Shown here: one piece after another, positions 23,571 through 32,219 of the stretch
How the letters are laid out: each line of letters begins with the position of its first letter
How positions within the stretch are numbered: the stretch's first letter is position 1
Assembly (NCBI GenBank): GCA_017541025.1
Contig: JAFXZY010000008.1
Location: 1-44,534 of the forward strand
DNA from: Bacteroidaceae bacterium
GTDB lineage: Bacteria > Bacteroidota > Bacteroidia > Bacteroidales > Bacteroidaceae
Direction: 5' to 3'
Length of the DNA stretch: 44,534 nucleotides
Notes under the pieces: generated by a model
The model's database searches: none
Told to the model about the DNA's origin: nothing
What the model saw: only the letters and a program-made list of their open reading frames with translations
Made by a program: the position numbers and the translations under genes

Positions 23571-26405
23571 TTAAAATTGTACAGAAAGACCAATGTTCAC
23601 ACCCTTCATCACGGGATAACCTGTGTTGAGGTTCTCGCCATCCATCGCGCTGATATTGTCGAAGGAAAGAAGGTTCTGACCCTGTACAAATACCCTGGCA
23701 GCTGACATCCTCAGAGGCTTAATGACCTTTTCCGGTAACTTATAGTAGAGCTCGATGTCACGCATCTTCAGCCAGTTGGCGTTACGATACCATATCGTAG
23801 AGTTCTGGGCATTGTTAGCCACATTCTCTGTGGAGAGACGTGGATAAAGAGCACCGGCTCCTGCCATGTCGTAGCAGTTTTTATAGTATTCCTGAGAGAG
23901 GTTACGGTTGTCAGAGAGGGCTCCCCATACACCGTCAACATAGCGCAGGTTCTTCACCTGATGACCAGCACCCTGGAAGGTGGCGTTAAATCCGAAACCC
24001 TTGTACTCCAGTCCAAAACTGAAAGCATAGTTCAGTGAGGGGAAACTGGTACCATAATCCTGCGCAACAAAGTCGTTCTCGTTGATGACATTGTCACCGT
24101 TTACATCCTTGTATTTTATATCACCGACCTTCACCTGTCCGAACTGCTGGAGTGGGCTGTTGTCGATTTCATCCTGACTCTGGAAGAAGCCCAAAGCTAT
24201 GAGGCCTCGTTCTGCATCGGCAGGCCCACCAACTACAGAAAGATTTGGATAGGCAGGATTCTCAATCCATTCCAGAATCTTGCTCTTCACCGTTGAGAAC
24301 ATGGCATTGGCGTTTACGTTAAGTCCGTTACTGAACGTCTTAGCATAACGCAGTCCCAATTCCAAGCCCATGCTTTCCACACGACCCTTGTCGTCATACG
24401 AGGATTGGATACCAACTACGTCGGAGTTCAACTGAGCGGCACTAACCAGGATGTTACGACGCTGCTGGTAGAACAAGTCGAATGTCACATCGAGCGATTT
24501 GAACAGTCTCAAGTCGGTACCAAGATTGACCTTATAGGCTTTCTCCTGTGCGAAATCAGAAGTGGGGAACTGAGTCAGGAAGGCACCCCACGAATTCTGG
24601 AAGTTGTTGCCATACCAGAACTGTCCGTGAGAATTACTCCATCTGGCGAGCCAAAGTCCAGCCTCAGGCACATAGTCAGAGTGCTGGATACCACCTGAGA
24701 AGCGAACCTTACCATAGTTAAGAATATTGCTTTCAGGTTTGTTGGCATAGATATAACCCAAACCTAATGTGGGTGAGAATGCCCATTTAGCAGGATAACT
24801 GCGATTGGAACCGTTGGCTGCCAACACGACGTCTGCCATCAATTTGTTGGCGTGGTCGTAGTGCATAGCCAGCTGCCAGTTGGCACGATACCATGTATTG
24901 TTCTGACCATCGCGAACCTCTTTCTTCATGTTGTAGTTAGCATTGGCAGAGAGGTTGTCGCCATTCCTAAGTTGTATGCCATATTTGAAACCTGCATTGA
25001 AGGTAGCAATACGCCATTGTGACTCAACATTGTTTTCGAATCTCAACTTATCCTCTTTGGTACCAATGATGGCCGCAGCAAGATAATTATCATAATTACT
25101 GTAGGGGTCATAGTAGTTCCAACCATACTGATATCCCTTTGAGCGGTTCTCGACAGTGTTAGAGCAATTGTCGTACGAAGCGCCAATGTAGAATTTCAGT
25201 CCCTTGGTAATGATATCGAGATCCTGCTCCAATGTAATGTTAGCCCAAATCTGACGCTGGTGGGTCTTCATGAAACCGGTACCCTGCGACTTGGCCAGCA
25301 GGTTGAAATTACCATAGGTCTGACTACCGCCCCATACACTAGGTAGGACCACGTCGGCCCCATCATTCCTGGTAACAGGAGATGTCATAATGGGGTATGC
25401 CAAAGCGGGTACCTTATACAGATGCCACCAAGCATCGTTTGAGGTTAGGTTGGGCACCCCGTTGGTCTCCATTAGAATACCCAGAATATTTGTGCTTATC
25501 CTGGTGGACTTGGTCACCTCGAAGTCGAGATTAGCGCGAATATTGGCCTTAGAGTATTTAAGCTGGGAATTCCAGTCACCCTGATTGGGGTTCTTATAGA
25601 GACCACGGGCGTCAGTATAGTCAAGCTGTGTATAATACTGAAGCTTGTCTGTTCCTCCAAAGAACGAAAGGAAAGCATTCGTCTCATGGGCAGTATTCTT
25701 AAACACTTCCTTCTTCCAATCTACATTAGGATAGACGAAAGGATCGCTATTATCCAAGAATTTCTGCAACTCGACATCGGAATAGGCTTTAGCAAGACCA
25801 TCGTTCAGACGTGCCGTGTTCAGGGCATTGGCATAGTCATAGGCACTCACCATGTCGGCAGTTTTAGGGTCAAACTGGAACTTGTGTGAAACACCAGCCT
25901 TGAAATTGAATTTCCCGTCTTTATTGCCACGTTTGGTTTTCACCAGCAGCACACCGTTGACACCCTCGTGTCCGTAGAGTGCCACAGCAGCAGCATCCTT
26001 CAGGACTGTAACGCTTTCCACCTCCTCGACTGTAAGACGGTCGATAGGACGTTCATAACCGTCGACAAGAATCAGGATATCTGTCTCGCCGGTAGTCTGG
26101 ATGCCACGGATGTTAAATGATGCACCACGGCCTTCCTCGCCCTTAAAACCTGTATTTTGGATAGCAGTTAGGCCAAGAAGCTTACCATATAGAGCATCTG
26201 CCAGGCTAATGGCTGACGTGCGACGAAGCTCTTCTGCGGTGATAGTAGTTGCTGCCGCCGTAGTGAGAAATTCTGACTGCTCAACGCCATAGCCTAAATC
26301 TACCTTCTGCGACTCTTTGTCGCTCAAAGTTACCTGGGCATTAACCACCATTGGGATACCGCAGAAAACCGCAAAGGCATATTTTGTTATATTTCTTATT
26401 TTCAT
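23571..26405 (-). CDS. susC: SusC-family TonB-dependent transporter lacking the N-terminal regulatory domain (XusC-like)
   Basis: 944 aa from the ATG at 26405; the upstream TTG at 26414 lies in a spacer repeat. A signal peptide (ends VVNAQ) is followed almost at once by the plug ('EQSEFLTTAAATTITAEELRRTSAISLADALYGKL', 'GRGASFNIRGIQTTGETDILILVDGYER', 'VTVLKDAAAVALYG.EGVNGVLLVKTKRG'). Then comes a beta-barrel ending in an aromatic residue ('NIGLSVQF'). Compared with the 1050-aa paralogue at 28501 it lacks the ~85-residue carboxypeptidase-regulatory-like domain and the 'DEVVVIAYG' segment. Shorter second SusC proteins are known in xus-type loci. It would import oligosaccharides with its SusD partner. 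The gap to susD1 is 39 bp. Confidence 0.92.
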   Translation of the reverse strand: MKIRNITKYAFAVFCGIPMVVNAQVTLSDKESQKVDLGYGVEQSEFLTTAAATTITAEELRRTSAISLADALYGKLLGLTAIQNTGFKGEEGRGASFNIRGIQTTGETDILILVDGYERPIDRLTVEEVESVTVLKDAAAVALYGHEGVNGVLLVKTKRGNKDGKFNFKAGVSHKFQFDPKTADMVSAYDYANALNTARLNDGLAKAYSDVELQKFLDNSDPFVYPNVDWKKEVFKNTAHETNAFLSFFGGTDKLQYYTQLDYTDARGLYKNPNQGDWNSQLKYSKANIRANLDFEVTKSTRISTNILGILMETNGVPNLTSNDAWWHLYKVPALAYPIMTSPVTRNDGADVVLPSVWGGSQTYGNFNLLAKSQGTGFMKTHQRQIWANITLEQDLDIITKGLKFYIGASYDNCSNTVENRSKGYQYGWNYYDPYSNYDNYLAAAIIGTKEDKLRFENNVESQWRIATFNAGFKYGIQLRNGDNLSANANYNMKKEVRDGQNNTWYRANWQLAMHYDHANKLMADVVLAANGSNRSYPAKWAFSPTLGLGYIYANKPESNILNYGKVRFSGGIQHSDYVPEAGLWLARWSNSHGQFWYGNNFQNSWGAFLTQFPTSDFAQEKAYKVNLGTDLRLFKSLDVTFDLFYQQRRNILVSAAQLNSDVVGIQSSYDDKGRVESMGLELGLRYAKTFSNGLNVNANAMFSTVKSKILEWIENPAYPNLSVVGGPADAERGLIALGFFQSQDEIDNSPLQQFGQVKVGDIKYKDVNGDNVINENDFVAQDYGTSFPSLNYAFSFGLEYKGFGFNATFQGAGHQVKNLRYVDGVWGALSDNRNLSQEYYKNCYDMAGAGALYPRLSTENVANNAQNSTIWYRNANWLKMRDIELYYKLPEKVIKPLRMSAARVFVQGQNLLSFDNISAMDGENLNTGYPVMKGVNIGLSVQF

Positions 26406-26444
26406 AATCTTCAATTATCAATTGTCAATTATCAATTATACTTA

Positions 26445-28466
26445 TCACCATCCAGGATTCTGTGTAAGTCCATATCCCTTTTGAATCTCTATACGAGAAA
26501 CTGGATCAAGATACCATTTGTTTGTCCAGAAGTTCGGCTCCCACCAACGGCGGGCACCATTTACGATCTGAGGCTTCTCATATTCGAACTTAGGCCAAGG
26601 TGTGCCGGCTACCCACGATTGATCACCTTCGGTCAGACGGTTGCCAGCAGCATCCAGACGATAAACCCTGATTTCATGGAGAGGTTTGGTAAAGAGATCC
26701 TGACGCTTACGACGAATCATATCATATACACGGTCGCCACACTCAGCTCCAATCTCACAGTTGCGTTCACGGAGAATCTCATTAATCAAGTTTTCCTTGT
26801 TAGTTGTCAACTGCAAACCTGGGTTCATTGCCTCAAGGCGTCCCAATCCTACTCGGCTGCGTACTGCATGCAAATCATCAAGGGCGCCCATGTAATTGCC
26901 TGTTTCAGCAAGAGCCTCGGCACGTATCAGATACATTTCCGCCAGACGAATGTATGCTACACCGATATACTCATCATTCATTCTGTTGTCCTGGTAGTCT
27001 AACATCCATTTGAACTTCCTATAGTGAGAAGCACAGTCATCAGATCCGGCATCTCCGAAGATATCCTTGTTGTAGAACATACCTCCTTGTTCCCAAGTGT
27101 CGGCATAGTTCTTGCCGGCATAATCGAATCCAGCAGGTAGCGACTGTCTGGGAACCAACATCGTCTCGTACAAACGTGGGTCGCGATCGGCAAAGATATC
27201 TATGCCAGTAGGATTCTTACCAGGACCGTAGATTCCCTCGTATGGGAAGTTACGACCATCCTGCATACCAAAGCATTCCATTAACTCGTTTGTGGGAACG
27301 GCACCACCCTGACGATAGCAGTCCAGAGCGAAACCAGCCCATCCCCAGCCCCATGATCTTTGCTGCTCGCCATTCACCACTTGGTCACTCAGGTACTGAG
27401 TAGGATGAACGTCGAAAATCTTCTCATGGCGTGTTTCATTATTACGATAGCGGTAAGCACGGCGGTAGGCCATACGGTAACCAGCCTCGTCCTGAGTAGC
27501 AGGTTGTATCAGTTGGTAGTAGTTTCCGTTGGCTTCATTGTCTGCAAAGAAATCATTGCAATACTGCAAGCAGCGATTCCATAGTGTGGGATCTTCCTTG
27601 CCGAACCATACATGCTCCACATTCTCCAGACCCGTAGGTGTCTTGGTGTACTCCATATAAGGCTTGGAATTATTGAACAACGGTGATGCAGCAAACATCC
27701 ATACCTTAGCACGAAGGGCACGGGCCGAGGCTCTGGTAAGACGGCCTGACCACTGGCCAATATCAGCATCGGGAATGTTCCAGATGAATCCGGGTTCATC
27801 AATGGCGCACTGAATCAGTGAGTCTATGAACTCCACGGTCTCCAATGCAGTAGAACGGCCGCTAGTGAAAGCTTCTCCAACTTCATATGCCTTCTTCACC
27901 AGACACAGACCGCCGAAATTGCGGAATGCATCATAGTAACGGCTGGCCATAATCGTGTAAGCCTCACCACGCAGACGACTCTTTTCACTTTCGCCCATGT
28001 CAGGTACACGGTGAATGTTCTCTATGAGTTGCCAGCACTTGCGTACTGTCTCATAGATGGACACGCGGCCATCAGCATCATAGTCAGGAGATTTCGTTGA
28101 ATAAGAGAATTTACCAACATAGTTACCATTGTCAGTATCCTGAGCATCCTCGGTCAAGCTACCGGGATAGTAGCTCTGCTTGGGACCACCCCAGCTTACA
28201 TAGCAATGATAAGAATCGGAAAGAACGTCGATTGGCGCTCCATTCATCATATTTCCTGATGTGTAGGTACAGTACAGTTGACCGTATGCACTCCACAGGA
28301 AATTGCGGGTATATTCGGCCTTAGAGAAAACGGTGTCAATGGTTATGTCAACACCAGGGGCTTTCTCTAAGAAGGCATTACCAATAGCGACTTGGTCGAC
28401 ACATGATGTGAAGATGCCCGTCAACCCTATAACCAGTATATAAATAAACTTTTTCATATTCTTCAT
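26445..28466 (-). CDS. susD: SusD/RagB-family outer-membrane lipoprotein (first pair, XusB-like)
   Basis: 673 aa. It is a lipoprotein (IFTSC, Cys22; the start could also be the ATG nine bases inside). The SusD signature regions are 'SRLRGEAYTIMASRYYDAFRNFGGLCLVKKAY', 'RLTRASARALRAKVWMFAASPLFNN', 'NDEYIGVAYIRLAEMYLIRAEALAETGNYMGALDDLHAVRSRVGL' and 'INEILRERNCEIGAECGDRVYDMIRRKR'. It ends 'GLTQNPGW', like the second SusD. It is about 100 residues longer than its paralogue, mostly in the middle ('RSWGWGWAGFALDCYRQGG'), where substrate-facing loops sit. It lies 34 bp after the first susC. It would be the lid and binder for the long SusC. Confidence 0.92.
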   Translation of the reverse strand: MKNMKKFIYILVIGLTGIFTSCVDQVAIGNAFLEKAPGVDITIDTVFSKAEYTRNFLWSAYGQLYCTYTSGNMMNGAPIDVLSDSYHCYVSWGGPKQSYYPGSLTEDAQDTDNGNYVGKFSYSTKSPDYDADGRVSIYETVRKCWQLIENIHRVPDMGESEKSRLRGEAYTIMASRYYDAFRNFGGLCLVKKAYEVGEAFTSGRSTALETVEFIDSLIQCAIDEPGFIWNIPDADIGQWSGRLTRASARALRAKVWMFAASPLFNNSKPYMEYTKTPTGLENVEHVWFGKEDPTLWNRCLQYCNDFFADNEANGNYYQLIQPATQDEAGYRMAYRRAYRYRNNETRHEKIFDVHPTQYLSDQVVNGEQQRSWGWGWAGFALDCYRQGGAVPTNELMECFGMQDGRNFPYEGIYGPGKNPTGIDIFADRDPRLYETMLVPRQSLPAGFDYAGKNYADTWEQGGMFYNKDIFGDAGSDDCASHYRKFKWMLDYQDNRMNDEYIGVAYIRLAEMYLIRAEALAETGNYMGALDDLHAVRSRVGLGRLEAMNPGLQLTTNKENLINEILRERNCEIGAECGDRVYDMIRRKRQDLFTKPLHEIRVYRLDAAGNRLTEGDQSWVAGTPWPKFEYEKPQIVNGARRWWEPNFWTNKWYLDPVSRIEIQKGYGLTQNPGW

Positions 28467-28500
28467 TTTTATAGTGGTAGCAATTAATACACTTTAAACT

Positions 28501-31500
28501 TTAGAAATTGACTTGCACACCAAAGTTATACACACGTGTCATAGGATAACGCATACCGAAGTCAAGTCCTTGTCCGGGAGCCTCGGGGTCGTTGCCCTTG
28601 AAGTTAGCAAATGTCAGCAGGTTCTGACCAGAAACATAGAACCTAATGTAGTTGAACAATGGAATCCACTTAGGTTTGTTAATGGTATAACCAATCTCTA
28701 GATTCTTTAGACGAGCGTACTTAGAGTCTACAATCCATGCCTGAGAATCACGATTGTTATGAACGCGGTTTTCAAACGAAATACGCGGCAAGATGGCGCC
28801 GGGATTATCTTCCGTCCATGAATTGTCGGCAACCCACTGAGCCAATGCCGAAGTATTCGTAGATCCAAACTGATCGCGGAAATATCCGTTCAGAACACGG
28901 CTGGTATTAGTAGCACCTACCCAGAGCATTGAGAAATCAAGACCCTTCCAGTTCAGGCTGGCATTGATTGACCAGGTAAACTCAGGATTTTCTGTATAGC
29001 CAAGGGGTCTTTGGTCGTTCTGGTCGATTATACCATCATCATTCAGGTCAACGTATACAGCATCACCATATTTCAGGTCAATCACCTGATCAGGCATCGG
29101 TTTATTGTATTTTTCGAAGTAACGTTCCTCTGTACCTTCCTGATAGAACTCAAAGAGGTCATAGCCAAAGCGCTGTCCTACAGGGAGTCCGGTACGGCTC
29201 AGATAATCGTACATGGGTGGAACCTCCAGCATATCTATCACCTTGTTTCTGGCAAAGGCAATGCTTGGACTGATGCTATATCTGAAATCACCTACTTTAT
29301 CACTCCATTTCAGCGTCAGCTCAAAACCATGATTCTTCACACGGCCCTCGTTGACATAGCCTGAAGGCAGACTGGTTACAGCAGGCAACAGGGCTGCATT
29401 CGAAACCAGAATATCCTTACGGTCTTCCCAGAAGAAGTCAAGGTTCATGCCTAACCTGTCATTGAAGAAATAGGCATCCAAACCGATATTGAACTTGGAA
29501 GCAGTTTCCCATGTAATGTTCGGGTTACCAGTTGCCAACTCCCTGACAGCCTGCAGCCAGTTGCCGCTCGTACCGAAATTGGCACCACGCATCTGAGGAT
29601 TTACTGTCATCGAACCCTGATAGAACTGCCAGGGACCCGGCAGATAGAGGAAACGATTATAGGAACCATTGGCATTGTCGTTACCAACCTTACCCCAAGA
29701 ACCACGAATTTTCAGGAAGCTGATAACATCCTTCACGGGCTCCCAGAACTTTTCGGCCGATGGAATCCAACCCACAGAGACTGATGGGAATATACCATAG
29801 CGGTGACCCGGGGCAAAGTTCTCAGATCCATTATAACCTATGTTGAAGTCCAGCATGTAACGTGATAGGTAGTCGTAAGTAACACGACCTACGAGTCCCA
29901 CATATCCCGAAGGAATATCTGTGTAGTAAGTGGGATAATATCTCTTCAACTGGTTATAAAGGAACAAAGCGCCCACATTGTGATCGCCGAACTTACGAGC
30001 GTAGTTGAAACTTGCCTCAGCATACCAGTTACGAGTTCCCCAGCGACTCTCTCCGTAGGGCAATGGCCACGTAATATTCTCCTTGCGGAGCACCTCCTGA
30101 CCGTCTACGATGGTTGCCACGTATGTAACACCCGTACCGAATCCGTTCTGACGGTTCTTTTGTGCCGTATATTCAGAGTTATAAGAACCCTTAATTCTGA
30201 AATCCAGACCCGGTGTAAGGAAACTCATGTCCAGTTTGTACTGCAGGTCAAGGTTCAGTACGTTGGTGCTTGTCTTCGTATAACCTAAGTCATAAAAGTT
30301 TGAAAGAGCATCACGGTCGTAAGGACCTACGATGTTGGCATCTGCTATGATATGACGGCCTTCTTCGTCAACTCCGATACCAGCGTATGGAGTAGCACCC
30401 TGCAAATAACGGAAAAGGAATCCTTCGCCACTACCCATCTCAGTACGGTTCTGAACACGGCCTCCCAACGTAAGTGAAAGTTGGCTGTACTTGGATACAT
30501 CAATATCTAAGTTGGCACGATAGTTGAACCTGTTGAAATGGAAGGTCTCATCGTTATTCAATGAGAAGGTCTTCAAGAGTGAACTCTGATTCAGGAATCC
30601 AGCAGAGATAAAGTACCTTACTCTCTCCGAACCTCCTTTTACATTCACGTTAACCTGCTCCTGCCATGCAGCCTTCCTCATCAGATAGTCAATCCAATTG
30701 GTATTGGGGAATGTAACAGGCATGTCACCTGTACGGAAATGCTCCATGACATCCTGGTTGAATCGAATACCGGTGTTGGCATAGGGCGTATAGTCGGGAA
30801 TGGTAGCGGAACCAGGCCACTGATCCATTGGTAATGCATCTGTTATGGCCGCATAGTTCCACATCTTTCCGTATGTATAGGAATCAGCGAAGTCAACGAA
30901 TTTAGAAACCTGCTGTACGGCTGCGCTTGCGGAAACAGAAACAGAGGCCTTGCCAGTTTCACCACGTTTTGTGGTAACAAGGATTACGCCATTGGCACCT
31001 CGTACACCGAACACAGCTGTTGCCGAAGCATCTTTCAGAATGGAGATATCCTGAATTTCGTTGGGGTCGAGCTGCGAGAAGGGACGTTCAACACCATCGA
31101 CGAGTACCAGCGGTTCGGCACTGTTCAGGGTACCAATACCGCGCACGCGGATAGTAGGCTCATCGGCACCAGGCATACCTGAAGGTTGAACCACCGTAAT
31201 ACCCGGCAGTTTACCTTGCAAGGCATTAGCCACGTTAGCTACAGGCTGCTTTAGCAGCTCCTCTCCTCCCACGGCAGAAACAGCACCGGTAAGGGTCAGC
31301 TTCTTCTGTTGTCCGTAAGCAATTACCACAACCTCATCCATGATTTTCTGATCAGGTTGCAAACTAATGATTAATGGTTTTCCATCAACCTTGTGTGTCT
31401 GCGTCTGGTAACCCATGTAGGAGATTTCCAGGGTTGCGCCACGTTCTACCGATGGAAGGACGAAATGACCGTTAAGATCCGTAATGGTACCTGCACCACC

Positions 31501-31653
31501 CGGGCGCACCTTAACAGTCGCTCCGATAAGGGGTTCTCCCGTCTCGTCGTTCACCGTTCCCTCCACTGTTGAACTTTGGGCAAACACGACATTAGGTAGC
31601 AGGAATAAAATAACCAGCATACCTAGCAAATAACTTTTCGTTGTCTTCTTCAT
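28501..31653 (-). CDS. susC: SusC-family TonB-dependent transporter (first pair, XusA-like)
   Basis: 1050 aa, full length. Signal peptide 1-25 (ends VVFAQ). Residues about 28-112 are the carboxypeptidase-regulatory-like domain ('VEGTVNDETGEPLIGATVKV', 'DLNGHFVLPSV', 'EISYMGYQTQ'). The linker 'MDEVVVIAYGQQKKLTLTGAVS' leads into the plug ('VANALQGKLPGITVVQPSG', 'TIRVRGIGTLNSAEPLVLVD', 'SILKDASATAVFGVRGANGVILVTTKRG'). A 22-strand-type barrel follows and ends 'YNFGVQVNF'. It is the first gene of the minus-strand cluster, with a good promoter at 31800-31829 and a ~145-nt leader. It imports hemicellulose oligosaccharides with TonB energy; xylan is inferred from GH10 and the xus-like gene order. Confidence 0.94.
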   Translation of the reverse strand: MKKTTKSYLLGMLVILFLLPNVVFAQSSTVEGTVNDETGEPLIGATVKVRPGGAGTITDLNGHFVLPSVERGATLEISYMGYQTQTHKVDGKPLIISLQPDQKIMDEVVVIAYGQQKKLTLTGAVSAVGGEELLKQPVANVANALQGKLPGITVVQPSGMPGADEPTIRVRGIGTLNSAEPLVLVDGVERPFSQLDPNEIQDISILKDASATAVFGVRGANGVILVTTKRGETGKASVSVSASAAVQQVSKFVDFADSYTYGKMWNYAAITDALPMDQWPGSATIPDYTPYANTGIRFNQDVMEHFRTGDMPVTFPNTNWIDYLMRKAAWQEQVNVNVKGGSERVRYFISAGFLNQSSLLKTFSLNNDETFHFNRFNYRANLDIDVSKYSQLSLTLGGRVQNRTEMGSGEGFLFRYLQGATPYAGIGVDEEGRHIIADANIVGPYDRDALSNFYDLGYTKTSTNVLNLDLQYKLDMSFLTPGLDFRIKGSYNSEYTAQKNRQNGFGTGVTYVATIVDGQEVLRKENITWPLPYGESRWGTRNWYAEASFNYARKFGDHNVGALFLYNQLKRYYPTYYTDIPSGYVGLVGRVTYDYLSRYMLDFNIGYNGSENFAPGHRYGIFPSVSVGWIPSAEKFWEPVKDVISFLKIRGSWGKVGNDNANGSYNRFLYLPGPWQFYQGSMTVNPQMRGANFGTSGNWLQAVRELATGNPNITWETASKFNIGLDAYFFNDRLGMNLDFFWEDRKDILVSNAALLPAVTSLPSGYVNEGRVKNHGFELTLKWSDKVGDFRYSISPSIAFARNKVIDMLEVPPMYDYLSRTGLPVGQRFGYDLFEFYQEGTEERYFEKYNKPMPDQVIDLKYGDAVYVDLNDDGIIDQNDQRPLGYTENPEFTWSINASLNWKGLDFSMLWVGATNTSRVLNGYFRDQFGSTNTSALAQWVADNSWTEDNPGAILPRISFENRVHNNRDSQAWIVDSKYARLKNLEIGYTINKPKWIPLFNYIRFYVSGQNLLTFANFKGNDPEAPGQGLDFGMRYPMTRVYNFGVQVNF

Positions 31654-31799
31654 CTGATCATGTTTTAATTTAAGTATAGTTAAACAATGGGTTAATTAGT
31701 TCGGTTGATTCAATCAGAATTAGTTAAATTATGCGTATTTTTTGCTTTGAAATAATATTTTTTTTAAAGTTTTTGAACAGTTGTTAGGCATTTGATATG

Positions 31800-31829
31800 C
31801 AAAGTTAAGTTTTTTTTCATATCAACAAA
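31800..31829 (-). promoter_or_regulatory. Promoter of the susC-led minus-strand cluster
   Basis: Read on the minus strand: TTTG (31829-31826), 18-nt spacer, TAACTTTG (31807-31800) followed by C. This is a near-consensus Bacteroidetes promoter about 145 bp upstream of the first susC ATG. The leader is A/T-rich (31680-31800). No regulator-binding repeat was recognised. Confidence 0.7.
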
Positions 31830-31959
31830 CTTTTTTTGCACTTTTTTTTCATTATAAGCAATTTAATAATACAATTTTTATTTTGACTGGCAGGATATGA
31901 CTCACTTTCCGTCCCAACAAAAGGAGGGCAGAATGGAAGAGAGAGGAAGATAAGGAAGA

Positions 31960-32182
31960 TAGGCGGCACTTCGGAAATAAAAATAATACCTTTTTTATTA
32001 TGTATTTCGCTCGGTTTAGATAAATTTCTCACACTCAAATATACAAATTCATTTGCATATTCTTCGCTTAATCGAAATTTTGCACTATCTTTGAGATTGG
32101 CATCTCTAAGCTACTTCCGTTCGGAAAAGAAAAGAAAAATATACTTTTCTTTTGCTTTTCTCTCACTTATTCGTAACTTTGC
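31960..32182 (+). promoter_or_regulatory. Array of promoter-bearing palindromes upstream of glyS
   Basis: The same unit type as 8690-8990 ('aggcggcac.tcggaaat' and 'ctcactta.tcgtaac' words are shared). A degenerate unit is at 31971-32030. A second has TTTG at 32052-32055 and AAATTTTG at 32075-32082 (19-nt spacer), with TATCTTTG just after at 32086-32093. The last unit has TTTG at 32151-32154, 19 nt, then TAACTTTG at 32174-32181, and overlaps an inverted repeat (32123-32160). It is 38 bp before the glyS ATG. The rest of 31654-31959 holds the susC leader, its promoter and A/T-rich sequence, with no gene. Confidence 0.75.
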
Positions 32183-32219
32183 AGCAAAATTTACTATGTA
32201 TAAATAAATAAGGTATATT

